Shown: positions 48,408 through 57,388 of the stretch, piece by piece | Layout: every line of letters begins with the position of its first letter | Position numbering within the stretch: position 1 is the first letter of the stretch | Source of the DNA: Nitrospira sp. | GTDB lineage: Bacteria; Nitrospirota; Nitrospiria; Nitrospirales; Nitrospiraceae | Assembly (NCBI GenBank): GCA_035968315.1 | Contig: JAVYIN010000009.1 | Coordinates: forward strand, 183,202-247,201 | DNA length: 64,000 nucleotides | Direction: 5' to 3' | Position numbers and translations under genes: made by a program | Notes under the pieces: generated by a model | Database searches by the model: none | Seen by the model: only the letters and a program-made list of their open reading frames with translations | What the model was told of the DNA's origin: nothing

Positions 48408-48926
48408 CTACCGGATCGCGCCCCTGATATAGACCGCCTGCAAACCCACAATCGTCTTAGAATCCCGGATCGTGCCATCCTCGATCTTCTCGATCGCTTC
48501 ACGCAAGGGCATCTCGATCACGTCCAGCACTTCATCCCGGTCCAGTTGCTGCCGGCCCTGCGTCAGCCCCGTCGCCTTATAGACGTGAATGACTTCGTCC
48601 GCAAAACCGGGCGCCGTGAAGATACTGGAGAGCAGCGAGAACGTCGCAGCTCGATAGCCGGCTTCCTCTTCCAATTCCCGAGCGGCACAATGCAGCGGAT
48701 CTTCGCCCGGATTCAATTTGCCAGCCGGGATTTCATAAATGAATCCTCCGGCCGCATGACGAAATTGGCGGATCAGCACGACCGTGCCGTCGTCCTTCAT
48801 CGGCACAACGGCTGCCGCGCCAGGATGACGGATCGTCTCCAGATCGACCGTCAGCCCGTTGGGCAGCCGCACCGTATCGATATTGAGCGTCACGACACGG
48901 CCTGTGTAAATGTTCTTGGTTGACAT
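48408..48926 (-). CDS. NUDIX hydrolase, ADP-ribose pyrophosphatase type
   Basis: The 172-aa protein has a complete Nudix box (GKLNPGEDPLHCAARELEEE then AGY, GX5EX7REUXEEXGU), and the upstream RQFRHAAGGFIYEIPAG motif typical of ADP-ribose/NADH pyrophosphatases. It should hydrolyse nucleoside diphosphates linked to another moiety, probably ADP-ribose. The ATG is followed by MSTKNIYTGRVVTLNIDTV, a family-like N-terminus. Confidence 0.9.
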   Translation of the reverse strand: MSTKNIYTGRVVTLNIDTVRLPNGLTVDLETIRHPGAAAVVPMKDDGTVVLIRQFRHAAGGFIYEIPAGKLNPGEDPLHCAARELEEEAGYRAATFSLLSSIFTAPGFADEVIHVYKATGLTQGRQQLDRDEVLDVIEMPLREAIEKIEDGTIRDSKTIVGLQAVYIRGAIR

Positions 48927-49022
48927 GGCTAGAGGCGAGAGGCCAGGGGCAAGGGGTGACCGGTTAATCGCAGGTGGGAGTTCATGATCATCTGCTTTCC
49001 TCTAGCCTATTGCCTCGGGCCT

Positions 49023-49043
49023 GCGCAAGGCTATGCCTTGCGC
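49023..49043 (-). other. Hairpin straddling the gcvT stop codon
   Basis: A perfect 8-bp stem (49023-49030 with 49036-49043) and 5-nt loop overlaps the end of gcvT, with no U-run. It may stabilise the 3' end of the transcript. Confidence 0.4.
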
Positions 49044-50134
49044 CTGTAGAACGGTGTTTTCACCACCTGGGCGGGAACCGCTCTCCCGCGGATATCAATG
49101 GTGAGTGGCGTCCCCACAGCAGCCTGTGCCGTCGGAATGTAGCCCAACCCGATTCCCTTTTGAAGAATCGGCGACAGGTTGCCGCTCGACACCTCACCGA
49201 TCACCTGGGAGGAGACGGCATCGAGAATCTTGAAGCCGTGCCGGGGCACCGCTTTCTCCAGTAATTCAAACCCGACAAACCGTGTTGCCGGTCCTCGCTC
49301 CTTCTGTGCCAGCAAGGCCGCGCGACCGATAAATTCTCCCTTCTCCAGACTCACCGTCCATTCGACCCCAGCCTCGATCGGCGTCGTGTCCTCGCCGATA
49401 TCGTTGCCATAGAGCAGATAGCCCATCTCCAGCCTGAGCAAATCGCGGGATCCTAAGCCGGCGGGCTTCACGCCCTGCGAGGCACCCTGCTCCAGAATCC
49501 GCTCCCACAATACCCCGATGTGATCGGCCGGCACGTACAGCTCATACCCCAACTCCCCCGTGTATCCGGTTCTGGCCACGAGGGTCGGAATGGAGCCCAG
49601 CACGGCGTCACACGTGTGGTGGAGCTTCAGGGTCCTGATCGCCTCGCCGCCAAGCGCGAGAAGAATGTCTCTGGACCGGGGGCCTTGAATCGCGATTTGC
49701 GCCAGCCGGTCGGAATGGTCCTCGAGCACCACGGTCGTGGCCCGGGGTTGGGTCTGCAGCCACGTATGAATCTTTTCACGATTCGACGCGTTGACACACA
49801 ACAGATAGTCCATCGGCTTGAGGCGATAGACGAAGATATCGTCTTGGATCCCACCCCGGTCGTTACAGACCATGGAGTACTGTGCCTGGCCGACCGCCAA
49901 TTTCCCGGCATCATTGGTGGTCACCGACTGAAGAAACTCCAGCCCGCCGACGCCGGACACCATGAGCCGTCCCATGTGGCTCACATCGAACAACCCCGCG
50001 CTCCGGCGCACGGTCTGATACTCGTCGATGACCCCAGAATACTGAATCGGCATTTCCCAGCCGGCGAAATCGACGAGCTTCGCGCCGGCAGCCCGATGGT
50101 GTGCGATGAGCGGCGTCTGTTTCATGCGAGTCAT
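49031..50134 (-). CDS. gcvT: Aminomethyltransferase (glycine cleavage T-protein)
   Basis: The 367-aa protein shows HRAAGAKLVDFAGWEMPIQY, FDVSHMGRLMVSG (folate site Asp nearby), GYTGELGYELYVP and the C-terminal barrel (GFELLEKAVPRHGF, GNLSPILQKGIGLGYI). It transfers the methylene carbon of the lipoyl intermediate to THF, releasing ammonia. It works with GcvP, whose gene is about 5 kb away on the opposite strand. The FKBP gene is 6 bp upstream, so the two are one transcript. Confidence 0.96.
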   Translation of the reverse strand: MTRMKQTPLIAHHRAAGAKLVDFAGWEMPIQYSGVIDEYQTVRRSAGLFDVSHMGRLMVSGVGGLEFLQSVTTNDAGKLAVGQAQYSMVCNDRGGIQDDIFVYRLKPMDYLLCVNASNREKIHTWLQTQPRATTVVLEDHSDRLAQIAIQGPRSRDILLALGGEAIRTLKLHHTCDAVLGSIPTLVARTGYTGELGYELYVPADHIGVLWERILEQGASQGVKPAGLGSRDLLRLEMGYLLYGNDIGEDTTPIEAGVEWTVSLEKGEFIGRAALLAQKERGPATRFVGFELLEKAVPRHGFKILDAVSSQVIGEVSSGNLSPILQKGIGLGYIPTAQAAVGTPLTIDIRGRAVPAQVVKTPFYRRKA

Positions 50135-50140
50135 CCGCCC

Positions 50141-50512
50141 TTACACGCCCAGCAATTCGACATCGAACACCAGCGTCGCGTTCGGAGGGATCACTCCACC
50201 GGCCCCGCGAGGGCCATAGCCGAGATTGGCCGGGATCGTCAGCTTCCGCTTTCCGCCGACTTTCATCCCCTGCACCCCTTCATCCCAGCCCTTGATCACC
50301 CGCCCGGCGCCGAGCGGAAAGGAGAAGGGTTGGCCGCGATCGACCGAGCTATCGAATTTCGTCCCGTTCGTCAGCCAGCCCGTATAATGCACCGAGACCG
50401 TCTGACCAGCCTTCGCCACCTCGCCCGTCCCCACCACCAGGTCGATGTACTGAAGACCGGACGACGTCACGATCTCCTCTCCGCCTGTTGCCGATGACTC
50501 ACTTCCGCTCAT
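50141..50512 (-). CDS. FKBP-type peptidyl-prolyl isomerase
   Basis: The ATG at 50512 has a GGGAGG ribosome binding site and gives 123 aa with a short Ser/Gly/Glu N-terminus. The single FKBP domain is complete: [52 protein letters not shown], and [20 protein letters not shown]. There is no signal peptide, so it is cytoplasmic. Confidence 0.92.
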   Translation of the reverse strand: MSGSESSATGGEEIVTSSGLQYIDLVVGTGEVAKAGQTVSVHYTGWLTNGTKFDSSVDRGQPFSFPLGAGRVIKGWDEGVQGMKVGGKRKLTIPANLGYGPRGAGGVIPPNATLVFDVELLGV

Positions 50513-50577
50513 AGTGCCTCCCGCGTCCAAAGATGGAATGACCTTCACTCTCGTAGGCGTCTCCACACCCTCACGAG

Positions 50578-51804
50578 TTACTTCGTTCCGGATTTCGATG
50601 CCGGTGCTGCAAAGAGCGCCATGCTGGCGGTATAGCCATGCAGAAAATTGCGTCCTCCGACGGGACCGATTTCCCCCTGGGCAAAAAATCCCGCCACCGG
50701 GATGCCACCCAACCGCTCGGCCAGGATGCCCGAATCATGATGCGGCCGGCCAAACAGCCCCTGCCCACGGCCGCAACAGCTAAACACCAGCGCGCCTAAC
50801 GGTGGATTCCGGTGCCCCATGCGATCGGCCGCGAGCAGCACATTCAAATCGTCGCTGGCCGACTTGGCGTCGCGCAGATGGAACTGCACCGTCTGCCCTT
50901 CCTGCACCACATCACCGATGGCCACCGCGCCGGTCGTCTGGTCTGCCCCGACCAGATTGCGGACGAGGAAATCGCCGCGCTCGAAATGGTCCCGGTGCTC
51001 ATCAATTACGATGCCGATGTGGAGCGCCCGGTGCGCCCGCTGCCGGTCCTCGCCCCCGAGCGATTCAAACACATGCTGCAGCCGGTCCAGCGCGGAGGTC
51101 CCACCCAACTCATGCACCATATTGTGTTCCGCTTTGGTCACCACATACCGTTCCCCAATCGGCCGGCAGCCTTGTGAGATCACCGGGCGGACTTCCACCG
51201 GCCCGGAGATGCGCACTCCCACCAGACCGTTTTCATAGACCTCCCGCCCCATGACCAGGCGATTTTCTCCGGCATCCTGCCCGCCCCCGGACAGCCCGCC
51301 GAGCGCAGCGGTGCCGGGATAGCGCTCTTCCAACAGAGACAACACCTCTTGCATCGGCGTCGTAAACGGATCGGCAAACAGAAGAAATGTGGAATCGATC
51401 CCCCCGGCCTCAGGCCAGCCCACCAGCGAAAACTGATCCTGGGTGGGAGAAAAGGAGAGCCGCACGGGGGTCAGCGTCACACCGGGAAGACAGGCCGTCC
51501 AGAGCGTCACAGCCGGAGCCGTTTCCAGCTCCTCCGCTCCGGCGATCACCCCTTCGCCGCTACAGCCGATACACACACGCACGCCAAGTGAATCCACAAC
51601 CATGTCAGCCAGAACGTTTGCCCGGGATATGTGGTGAGACGAGAAGAATAGACAGCCCAAGTCCGGCGTCACGCCGCCAAGCTTCGCCCTGATTGCATCG
51701 ACCAGATCCCGAGCGGCCGCTTCGGAATCGGCACTCCGGCTGACCGCCGACGCAAATTGAAAGGGGGTGCTGGACGGCAGAGGTGTGGAAGAGAAACTAG
51801 CCAT
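50578..51804 (-). CDS. FIST-domain sensory protein
   Basis: The 408-aa protein has the FIST_N/FIST_C architecture: [53 protein letters not shown], and in the C-terminal part [20 protein letters not shown] and [23 protein letters not shown] domains are thought to bind small ligands, possibly amino acids, in signal transduction. Here there is no attached output domain. It lies between an FKBP gene and a small unknown gene on the same strand. Confidence 0.88.
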   Translation of the reverse strand: MASFSSTPLPSSTPFQFASAVSRSADSEAAARDLVDAIRAKLGGVTPDLGCLFFSSHHISRANVLADMVVDSLGVRVCIGCSGEGVIAGAEELETAPAVTLWTACLPGVTLTPVRLSFSPTQDQFSLVGWPEAGGIDSTFLLFADPFTTPMQEVLSLLEERYPGTAALGGLSGGGQDAGENRLVMGREVYENGLVGVRISGPVEVRPVISQGCRPIGERYVVTKAEHNMVHELGGTSALDRLQHVFESLGGEDRQRAHRALHIGIVIDEHRDHFERGDFLVRNLVGADQTTGAVAIGDVVQEGQTVQFHLRDAKSASDDLNVLLAADRMGHRNPPLGALVFSCCGRGQGLFGRPHHDSGILAERLGGIPVAGFFAQGEIGPVGGRNFLHGYTASMALFAAPASKSGTK

Positions 51805-51821
51805 GGCAGTCGAAGAGGCCG

Positions 51822-52049
51822 TTACACGCCGGGGTTCATGCGCTCGGATCGATCGCTGGCCAATTTTTTATAATAGCGCCACATGTACGAATGGTAATCG
51901 TCCAATTGCGCCAACAAATAGTGCAATTCCGTCGGATCTTCCGTTTCAAGGGCACGAACCAGCCGGGTCTTCACAAATTCGGCAAAGGCCTCGGATTTTT
52001 CAATGGCCGTGAGCAGCCGCAACCCGCCGCCGATTTGATAATCGCTCAT
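51822..52049 (-). CDS. Small helical protein upstream of the FIST gene
   Basis: The ATG has a strong GAAGGAGGG ribosome binding site. The 75-aa product is helical and charged (AFAEFVKTRLVRALETEDPT, LAQLDDYHSYMWRYYKKLAS), with no Cys and no signal peptide. Its stop is 17 bp from the FIST start, so it may be a partner. The family is not recognised. Confidence 0.65.
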   Translation of the reverse strand: MSDYQIGGGLRLLTAIEKSEAFAEFVKTRLVRALETEDPTELHYLLAQLDDYHSYMWRYYKKLASDRSERMNPGV

Positions 52050-52059
52050 GCGCCCTCCT

Positions 52060-52344
52060 TCACCATAGCCAGTCGCAGAATAACGAGAGGGGCGGCGAAA
52101 TTGCAAGCCACGCAAGCACGCCAACACCGCCAGTGTTGCGCGTAACCGACAGCAGATTCCCGACGGCGGCGTACGTGTAGGTCCCGACGTTTCCCTGCCC
52201 GTCGATCACCTGCGACAGCCGGCCCAAGTCGTCATAGATATACTGCGCCTGATCAGCAACCGCCAGCGTCGGCGCTAACGCACAGAGCATCAGCACGCAG
52301 GCCACAACCATCAGGGCTTTTGAGAACGCCATCTGCTTCATCAC
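52060..52344 (-). pseudogene. RHS N-terminal remnant with signal peptide
   Basis: The fragment has an intact signal peptide (MKQMAFSKALMVVACVLMLC, cleavage near AVA-DQA) and two YD-type repeat units (YIYDDLGRLSQVIDGQGNVG, TYTYAAVGNLLSVTRNTGG). It then leaves the RHS pattern within about 20 residues (LAWLAISPPLSLFCDWLW). It therefore looks like the preserved 5' end of an RHS gene whose remainder was deleted or recombined away. The main RHS gene on the same strand upstream lacks such an N-terminus. Confidence 0.65.
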
Positions 52345-52493
52345 AGGTCTTTCATCACCGATTAAGACTCACTCGCACGTCCGACCCAAAGCCACATCGC
52401 ACTCAAGCCCCGCCAGAAAAGCAGCCTGTGCCCTTTTTCCTCTCTTCTCCCCCACGGCGACCATCTGCAATTTTCCCTGTCCCTATCTTCTAT

Positions 52494-53294
52494 CTATTTC
52501 CCCAATTTCTTGAACTGCTGAAATACCAGTTCCATTTGCAATCGGAGCAACCTGGCGTCCTCTGGATGGAAATGAAAGCTCTGCGTCACAAAATACCGAA
52601 TTGTGATTCCTGTGAATTGCTTCTTGAGCTCCTCAATCAGAGCGATTTCAGTACTTGTTATGACGCCTATCGACACGCGTTCCTCTTTATACGGAAGTGG
52701 AATCAGTCCATGAAAAGATGACCTCGCCCATTCACGTGATCGATCGCTACGAGTAATTTGCAATATGGCTGCATCCAGTCCTAAAAGCCCTCTGCCATCA
52801 CTTATTCGAATGACAACTTGTGACCGCCCATTGATAGAAGACACATCGTTGTATCCCTGGCTTGTCAATTGGTATTCCTGTGTCTTCATTGGAACTTGAT
52901 TATCCGTAAGGCGACCCAATTCTTCTCCTAGGATAGGCCAAGAAAGATCCGCCCTAACAAGTTGTGGTGATGGCTCAGGAATTGGACCTGTTTCATTTTC
53001 ATGCTCCTCTAGAATTCCCCATCGTTCCCTAACCAGCCCACTTAGTTCATCACGAATGCTCTTATAATCCTTCGTTACGAGAGCAATGACATGTGTTGCC
53101 CTATACGCTGGAGACTCTCCATTCATCAGCAATAATTTTTCTCCTTGTTCACGTAGAATGGAACTCGCTCCCTTAAAGGCATAGGAGTAGGATGGTATCC
53201 AAGGAGAAGGCGGCTCATAGAATGGTAAACTGTCAGCGTTTACATTCATGACCGTTGCTGCAAGCAAAACTGTCGAGGCGAGGACTATGCTCAT
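52494..53294 (-). CDS. Exported protein, candidate immunity factor for the RHS toxin tip
   Basis: Its ATG overlaps the RHS stop codon (ATGA), so translation is coupled to the toxin gene. The 266-aa product starts with a hydrophobic export signal (MSIVLASTVLLAATVMNVNA), placing it in the periplasm or at the membrane. That is where immunity to a membrane-active phospholipase would be needed. There is no recognised domain. The region is clearly more AT-rich than flanking genes, as is usual for exchangeable toxin-immunity modules. The immunity role is inferred from position, coupling and export only. Confidence 0.6.
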   Translation of the reverse strand: MSIVLASTVLLAATVMNVNADSLPFYEPPSPWIPSYSYAFKGASSILREQGEKLLLMNGESPAYRATHVIALVTKDYKSIRDELSGLVRERWGILEEHENETGPIPEPSPQLVRADLSWPILGEELGRLTDNQVPMKTQEYQLTSQGYNDVSSINGRSQVVIRISDGRGLLGLDAAILQITRSDRSREWARSSFHGLIPLPYKEERVSIGVITSTEIALIEELKKQFTGITIRYFVTQSFHFHPEDARLLRLQMELVFQQFKKLGK

Positions 53295-56161
53295 TTGCAG
53301 GACTTCCTTCCATGCATTGCTTTCCACTGCTGGATAATCTGGCGATCAGCCGCTATTGCACCCTGTATTTCAGACACATTTGGAAAATAATCAGCTACAG
53401 CATGTTCAAGCCAATCGCCCCAATTAGCTGGGTCTGTAATTGATGGCTCTGGGAGGACCGGAGTCCATTGGTGAGATCCAGAAAACGGATCTTCAGTGGA
53501 GTGCAGCGCGCGTCCGAGCCCCACTGTAGTCCCACGAGCTAGCTGTTGCCGAATGTGAGTGTGGCTCGCCCGGATAGCATCAGCTGCAGTCTTGTCATTG
53601 GGCCCCTGCTGTCCGTGAAAATGTGCATTGGCTGCCTCAAACGTGGGAATAGCGTTGTCCGTGTCTGCGTCCGCCTCAGCCACAGCACTTGCAAAACCGG
53701 CACTACATCCTTCCTGCTGCAGCGCAGACCATGCGATATATTTATGCCAACCGGGGGAAAACAACCCTTGAGGGTCAATGAAACGAGCCGGATTGTTCAA
53801 GGCATAGGCATAAGAGTTGACTCCTCCTGCTATCCCAAGAGGATCCTGTGAAATGAAGCGTTGCAACATGGAGCTATAGTATCTCGCACGGTAGTAAATA
53901 ACTCCTATCCCATCATTCTCACGCCCTGTGTATTGGAACGCATTCGACGAGCTGCCAGTGGCCGTTGTCTTCCCAAACGGCTCATAGCCATAGGTCGAGA
54001 CGGAAGCCCCACTGGCATCGCTCAGCGCCAATGAACTGCCAAGCGCATCAATGTGGTAGTGCTCGTTGCCTGTGCTCGTCTGCCGGATAAATGGTTCATC
54101 GATGTTCAGGCTTCGGAGATAATTGGCCCCAACTGTTCCCCCGCCGATCTCGGCAGCGATATCGTTGCCGTCGTAGGCAAACTGCGTGCTCGCCCCGTTG
54201 ATCGTTTTACTAGCCCGCCGGCCGAGTGAATCGTAGGCGAATGAAGCCGTGGCTCCACCACTCATGCCGATCAGTCGGTTCCTGGCATCCCACTGGTAGG
54301 TGCTCGCACCGTCGCTGGTGAGATTCCCGTTGGCATCGTATGTCAGATTCGTGCCCGCGAACTGCGTCTGCTCATTCGCGGCGTCGTAGCTGGCTGCCGC
54401 CACCGCACTGGGCAAGAGGCTGGCGGTCCCGTTGGCTCTGTTGATCGAGAAACGATTCCCTGCGGCATCGTAGGTGTAGGTCAGTGCGTCAATGATCCCG
54501 CTTGGGCCGTTGTGGGTGATGCTCGTGAGCCGGGAGGCCAGATCGTATGTGTAGCTCGTGGCCGTCCCGTTAGAGTAGCTCAATGAAGCTCTCCGATTGG
54601 CAGTGTCATAACCGAGCGCGGCAAATAGCGACCCTTGGGCCACGCGGGTCAGACGGCTTGCTGCATCGTACTGATAGGTCGTCGGCTGCTGGCCGTTGGC
54701 GACCATCTGCGTTCTTCTGCCCAACACATCGTATTGATACGCGACTGTGCCTTGCGGCGTCGTTTCTTGAATGAGGCGATCCAGAATGTCGTAGGCGAAA
54801 TCGATGGTTCCAGCACCTGGTGCGGTATCACTGGCCTTCACCAAGCGCCCGACGGTGTCATAGGTAAAGGTGGTGGTCGCATCGGCATAGATGGCTTGCG
54901 TGCGGCGATTCAAGGCATCGTACTGGAACGTCGTGACTTGGCCTTTTCGATCGGTGAACTGCGTCAGATTTCCAGCAAGATCGTATTGGTAACGCTCCGT
55001 TCTGTTCAGCGCATCGGTCCGCGTCGCCAGGCGATCCATGTTGTCATAGGCGTAGGTGGTTGTTTGGCTCTTGGCATCGGTGACGGTGAGGAGATTGCCA
55101 TTCGGGTCATAGGCAAATCTCGTGAGGCCGTTCATCGCATCTTGAATCTGAGTCACACGATTGAGGGCATCATACGTAAACTGCGTGCTTTTCCCCCGTG
55201 CGTCCACGATCGCCACCAGACGCGACACGGCATCGTAGAAGCGGAGTGTCCGGTTGCCGAGGGGATCGATGGTGGCGATGAGGTTGCCCACGTCGTCGTA
55301 TTCGAACTGCGTGACGTTGGACAAGGCGTCTGTCACTGAGATCGGCTGGCCGAACTGGTTATAGGTGATGTTCGTCGCATGCAAGAGCGGATCGAGTGTG
55401 GTGAGCAAGTTCCCCGTGACGGCATCATAGGTAAAGCGCGTGTGCTGATTCAGCGCATCCGTGATCCTGGTCGCACGGTTGAACGTCGGCTCGTATTCAA
55501 AGAGCGTGGGATTCTGCTGCGGATCGAGCACCGAGTTCACATTGCCGGCTAGATCGTACGTGAACTTCGTGAGCCGGTTCAGTGGATCGCGCACTTCCAT
55601 GACCTGATTGGACACAAACTCTCTCGTCATCCTGGTCTGCTGCCCCAGCGCATTCACCGTCCCCACCGGCTGATTCCGTCCGTTGAAGCGATGGACCGTC
55701 TTGTTCCCACGTGGATCCGTGACCGTGGCTTGCGTCACCGAGCGGCTCGTGACGACATAGTCGAACGTATAGACCCCACTATCAGCCTGGGTCTGTGAGA
55801 CCACGGCGGGATCAGGCGGACACGCCGTTCCGCTACAATAGATGTTGGTCAGATACGTAATGCCACGCGCGTCGGTGATGGTGCCGATATTATACGGACC
55901 CGCATACCCATAGATGGTCGTCCCGCCAGCAGGATTGGTCACGGAACGGAGCCGAGGTACGAAATAGCCGCCGGTCGGCGGCTCATAGGCATAGGTGACG
56001 GTTCGACCGATCGGATCGGTGATCTGGCTGATCCCTCCACCTGCATATTGGAACGTGAGCGCCCGTCCGCCCGGCTCGGTGATCTGTTGAATCTGGGCGC
56101 CGCTCCGGACAATTGTCACCGTATTCCCGTTGCGGTCGGTAGGGCTAGAGATACCCTTCAT
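53291..56161 (-). CDS. RHS/YD-repeat protein with phospholipase C-like C-terminal tip
   Basis: The 956-aa protein consists of many YD repeats (e.g. YDALNRVTQIQDAMNGLTRF) and ends its core with the RHS signature IYYRARYYSSMLQRFISQDP ... NPARFIDPQGL (about residue 800). The final 156 residues are unrelated to the core. In tip numbering, D33/H47, H87/D91/H97 and H120/D124 reproduce the ligand spacings (D-x13-H, H-x3-D-x5-H, H-x3-D/E) of zinc-dependent phospholipase C and S1-P1 nuclease. The N-terminus has no signal peptide and no ribosome binding site, and starts inside a repeat region, so the gene is probably 5'-truncated. Confidence 0.8.
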   Translation of the reverse strand: MKGISSPTDRNGNTVTIVRSGAQIQQITEPGGRALTFQYAGGGISQITDPIGRTVTYAYEPPTGGYFVPRLRSVTNPAGGTTIYGYAGPYNIGTITDARGITYLTNIYCSGTACPPDPAVVSQTQADSGVYTFDYVVTSRSVTQATVTDPRGNKTVHRFNGRNQPVGTVNALGQQTRMTREFVSNQVMEVRDPLNRLTKFTYDLAGNVNSVLDPQQNPTLFEYEPTFNRATRITDALNQHTRFTYDAVTGNLLTTLDPLLHATNITYNQFGQPISVTDALSNVTQFEYDDVGNLIATIDPLGNRTLRFYDAVSRLVAIVDARGKSTQFTYDALNRVTQIQDAMNGLTRFAYDPNGNLLTVTDAKSQTTTYAYDNMDRLATRTDALNRTERYQYDLAGNLTQFTDRKGQVTTFQYDALNRRTQAIYADATTTFTYDTVGRLVKASDTAPGAGTIDFAYDILDRLIQETTPQGTVAYQYDVLGRRTQMVANGQQPTTYQYDAASRLTRVAQGSLFAALGYDTANRRASLSYSNGTATSYTYDLASRLTSITHNGPSGIIDALTYTYDAAGNRFSINRANGTASLLPSAVAAASYDAANEQTQFAGTNLTYDANGNLTSDGASTYQWDARNRLIGMSGGATASFAYDSLGRRASKTINGASTQFAYDGNDIAAEIGGGTVGANYLRSLNIDEPFIRQTSTGNEHYHIDALGSSLALSDASGASVSTYGYEPFGKTTATGSSSNAFQYTGRENDGIGVIYYRARYYSSMLQRFISQDPLGIAGGVNSYAYALNNPARFIDPQGLFSPGWHKYIAWSALQQEGCSAGFASAVAEADADTDNAIPTFEAANAHFHGQQGPNDKTAADAIRASHTHIRQQLARGTTVGLGRALHSTEDPFSGSHQWTPVLPEPSITDPANWGDWLEHAVADYFPNVSEIQGAIAADRQIIQQWKAMHGRKSCK

Positions 56162-56197
56162 ACGAACAGATCGTTGATTAGGCCAAGATTTGGGAGG

Positions 56198-57388
56198 CTA
56201 CCGCGCAGTTCCTAACACCAGCCCCTTCAACCGATCCAAATTGATCGCCTCGACCCGATGGCCGTCGCGGCCCACGACCGTGGTGGCCATGGTGAGGGCG
56301 TTGAGAATGGCTTCTTCGGTGGCCTCGACCGTCGCGGTGATGATGGGATTCAGATGGGTGTCGGCCAAGTGGGTCTGCTGAAACGTCGGCGCTTGGGGAT
56401 AGTGCGGAATGATGTTGCCGGTGGAAAACGCCAGGATGAAATCGCCGCTGCCATGCCGCGCGGTGGAGCCGGTACGGGCAAGACCGAGCGACGCGCGCTT
56501 GGCGAGTCTCGTCAACTGCCGCCCATCAAGCGGCGCATCGGTGGCCACGACGATAATGATCGAACCTTCGCTTTGACCCGGCATCAACGCCTCCGACATC
56601 TGCGCGAGCGGTTCGTAGCGTTTGCCGACGGGCACGCCCCCCACCATCAGCTCCGGCATACGCCCATGATTGGCATTGACCAGCACGCCAATCGTGTAGC
56701 CGCCTTCTTCCACCGAAAGTCGCCGCGATGACGTCCCGATCCCCCCTTTGAATCCGTAGGACACCATGCCGGTCCCTGCCCCAACGGTACCTTCCTTAAC
56801 GGGACCACTGCTCGCACCGTCCAGTGCCGTCATCACATCCTGCTCGGACACATGGCGGCCTTGAATGTCATTCAATCGGCCATCGTCGCACTCCGCCACG
56901 ACCGGCGTCAGCGTGTCGTCGGAGATGCCGATCGCTGGATACTGTTTGATCATCCAGCTCATCACGCCGTTGGCCACACGAGGGACATTCAGCGTATTGG
57001 TCAGTGCGATCGGGTACTCCAGAAAGCCAGACTCCGCGACCCATGAGAGGCCGGTCATCTCGCCCGTGCCGTTCAACACAAACGCCCCGGCCGGCACTTT
57101 CTTATGCCACACATCCTCGCGCGGAACGATCACGGTGACGCCTGTCCGCACTGGCCCTTGTCCTGGGTTAAGCGCTCCCTCTCCGGAGATGAGCGTGCGC
57201 TGCCCAACCTTTACACCGTGGACATCGGTAATGGCATTCAGCGGACCCGTTGAATATTGTCCGATGGACACGCCAAGATCGCGGACCCTCTGCCGCGCCT
57301 CAGTCGTCTCTGCCGCCTGCACCGTTAGGCTGCCCCAGATCGCCGCCACGGTGACCGCCACCGCCAATGCTCCTCGGCTAGATCTCAT
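56198..57388 (-). CDS. P1-family aminopeptidase (DmpA/BapA type)
   Basis: The 396-aa protein has a signal peptide (MRSSRGALAVAVTVAAIWGS, cleavage near QAA-ETT). The P1 family self-cleaves before a Ser/Thr. Here the expected junction is in GFKGGIGTSSRRLS, and other landmarks are LNAITDVHGVKVG, GTVGAGTGMVSYGFKGG and VVATDAPLDGRQLTRLAKRA. These enzymes release N-terminal D/L or beta-amino acids from peptides. The start overlaps the end of the nuclease gene by 11 bases. Confidence 0.9.
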   Translation of the reverse strand: MRSSRGALAVAVTVAAIWGSLTVQAAETTEARQRVRDLGVSIGQYSTGPLNAITDVHGVKVGQRTLISGEGALNPGQGPVRTGVTVIVPREDVWHKKVPAGAFVLNGTGEMTGLSWVAESGFLEYPIALTNTLNVPRVANGVMSWMIKQYPAIGISDDTLTPVVAECDDGRLNDIQGRHVSEQDVMTALDGASSGPVKEGTVGAGTGMVSYGFKGGIGTSSRRLSVEEGGYTIGVLVNANHGRMPELMVGGVPVGKRYEPLAQMSEALMPGQSEGSIIIVVATDAPLDGRQLTRLAKRASLGLARTGSTARHGSGDFILAFSTGNIIPHYPQAPTFQQTHLADTHLNPIITATVEATEEAILNALTMATTVVGRDGHRVEAINLDRLKGLVLGTAR

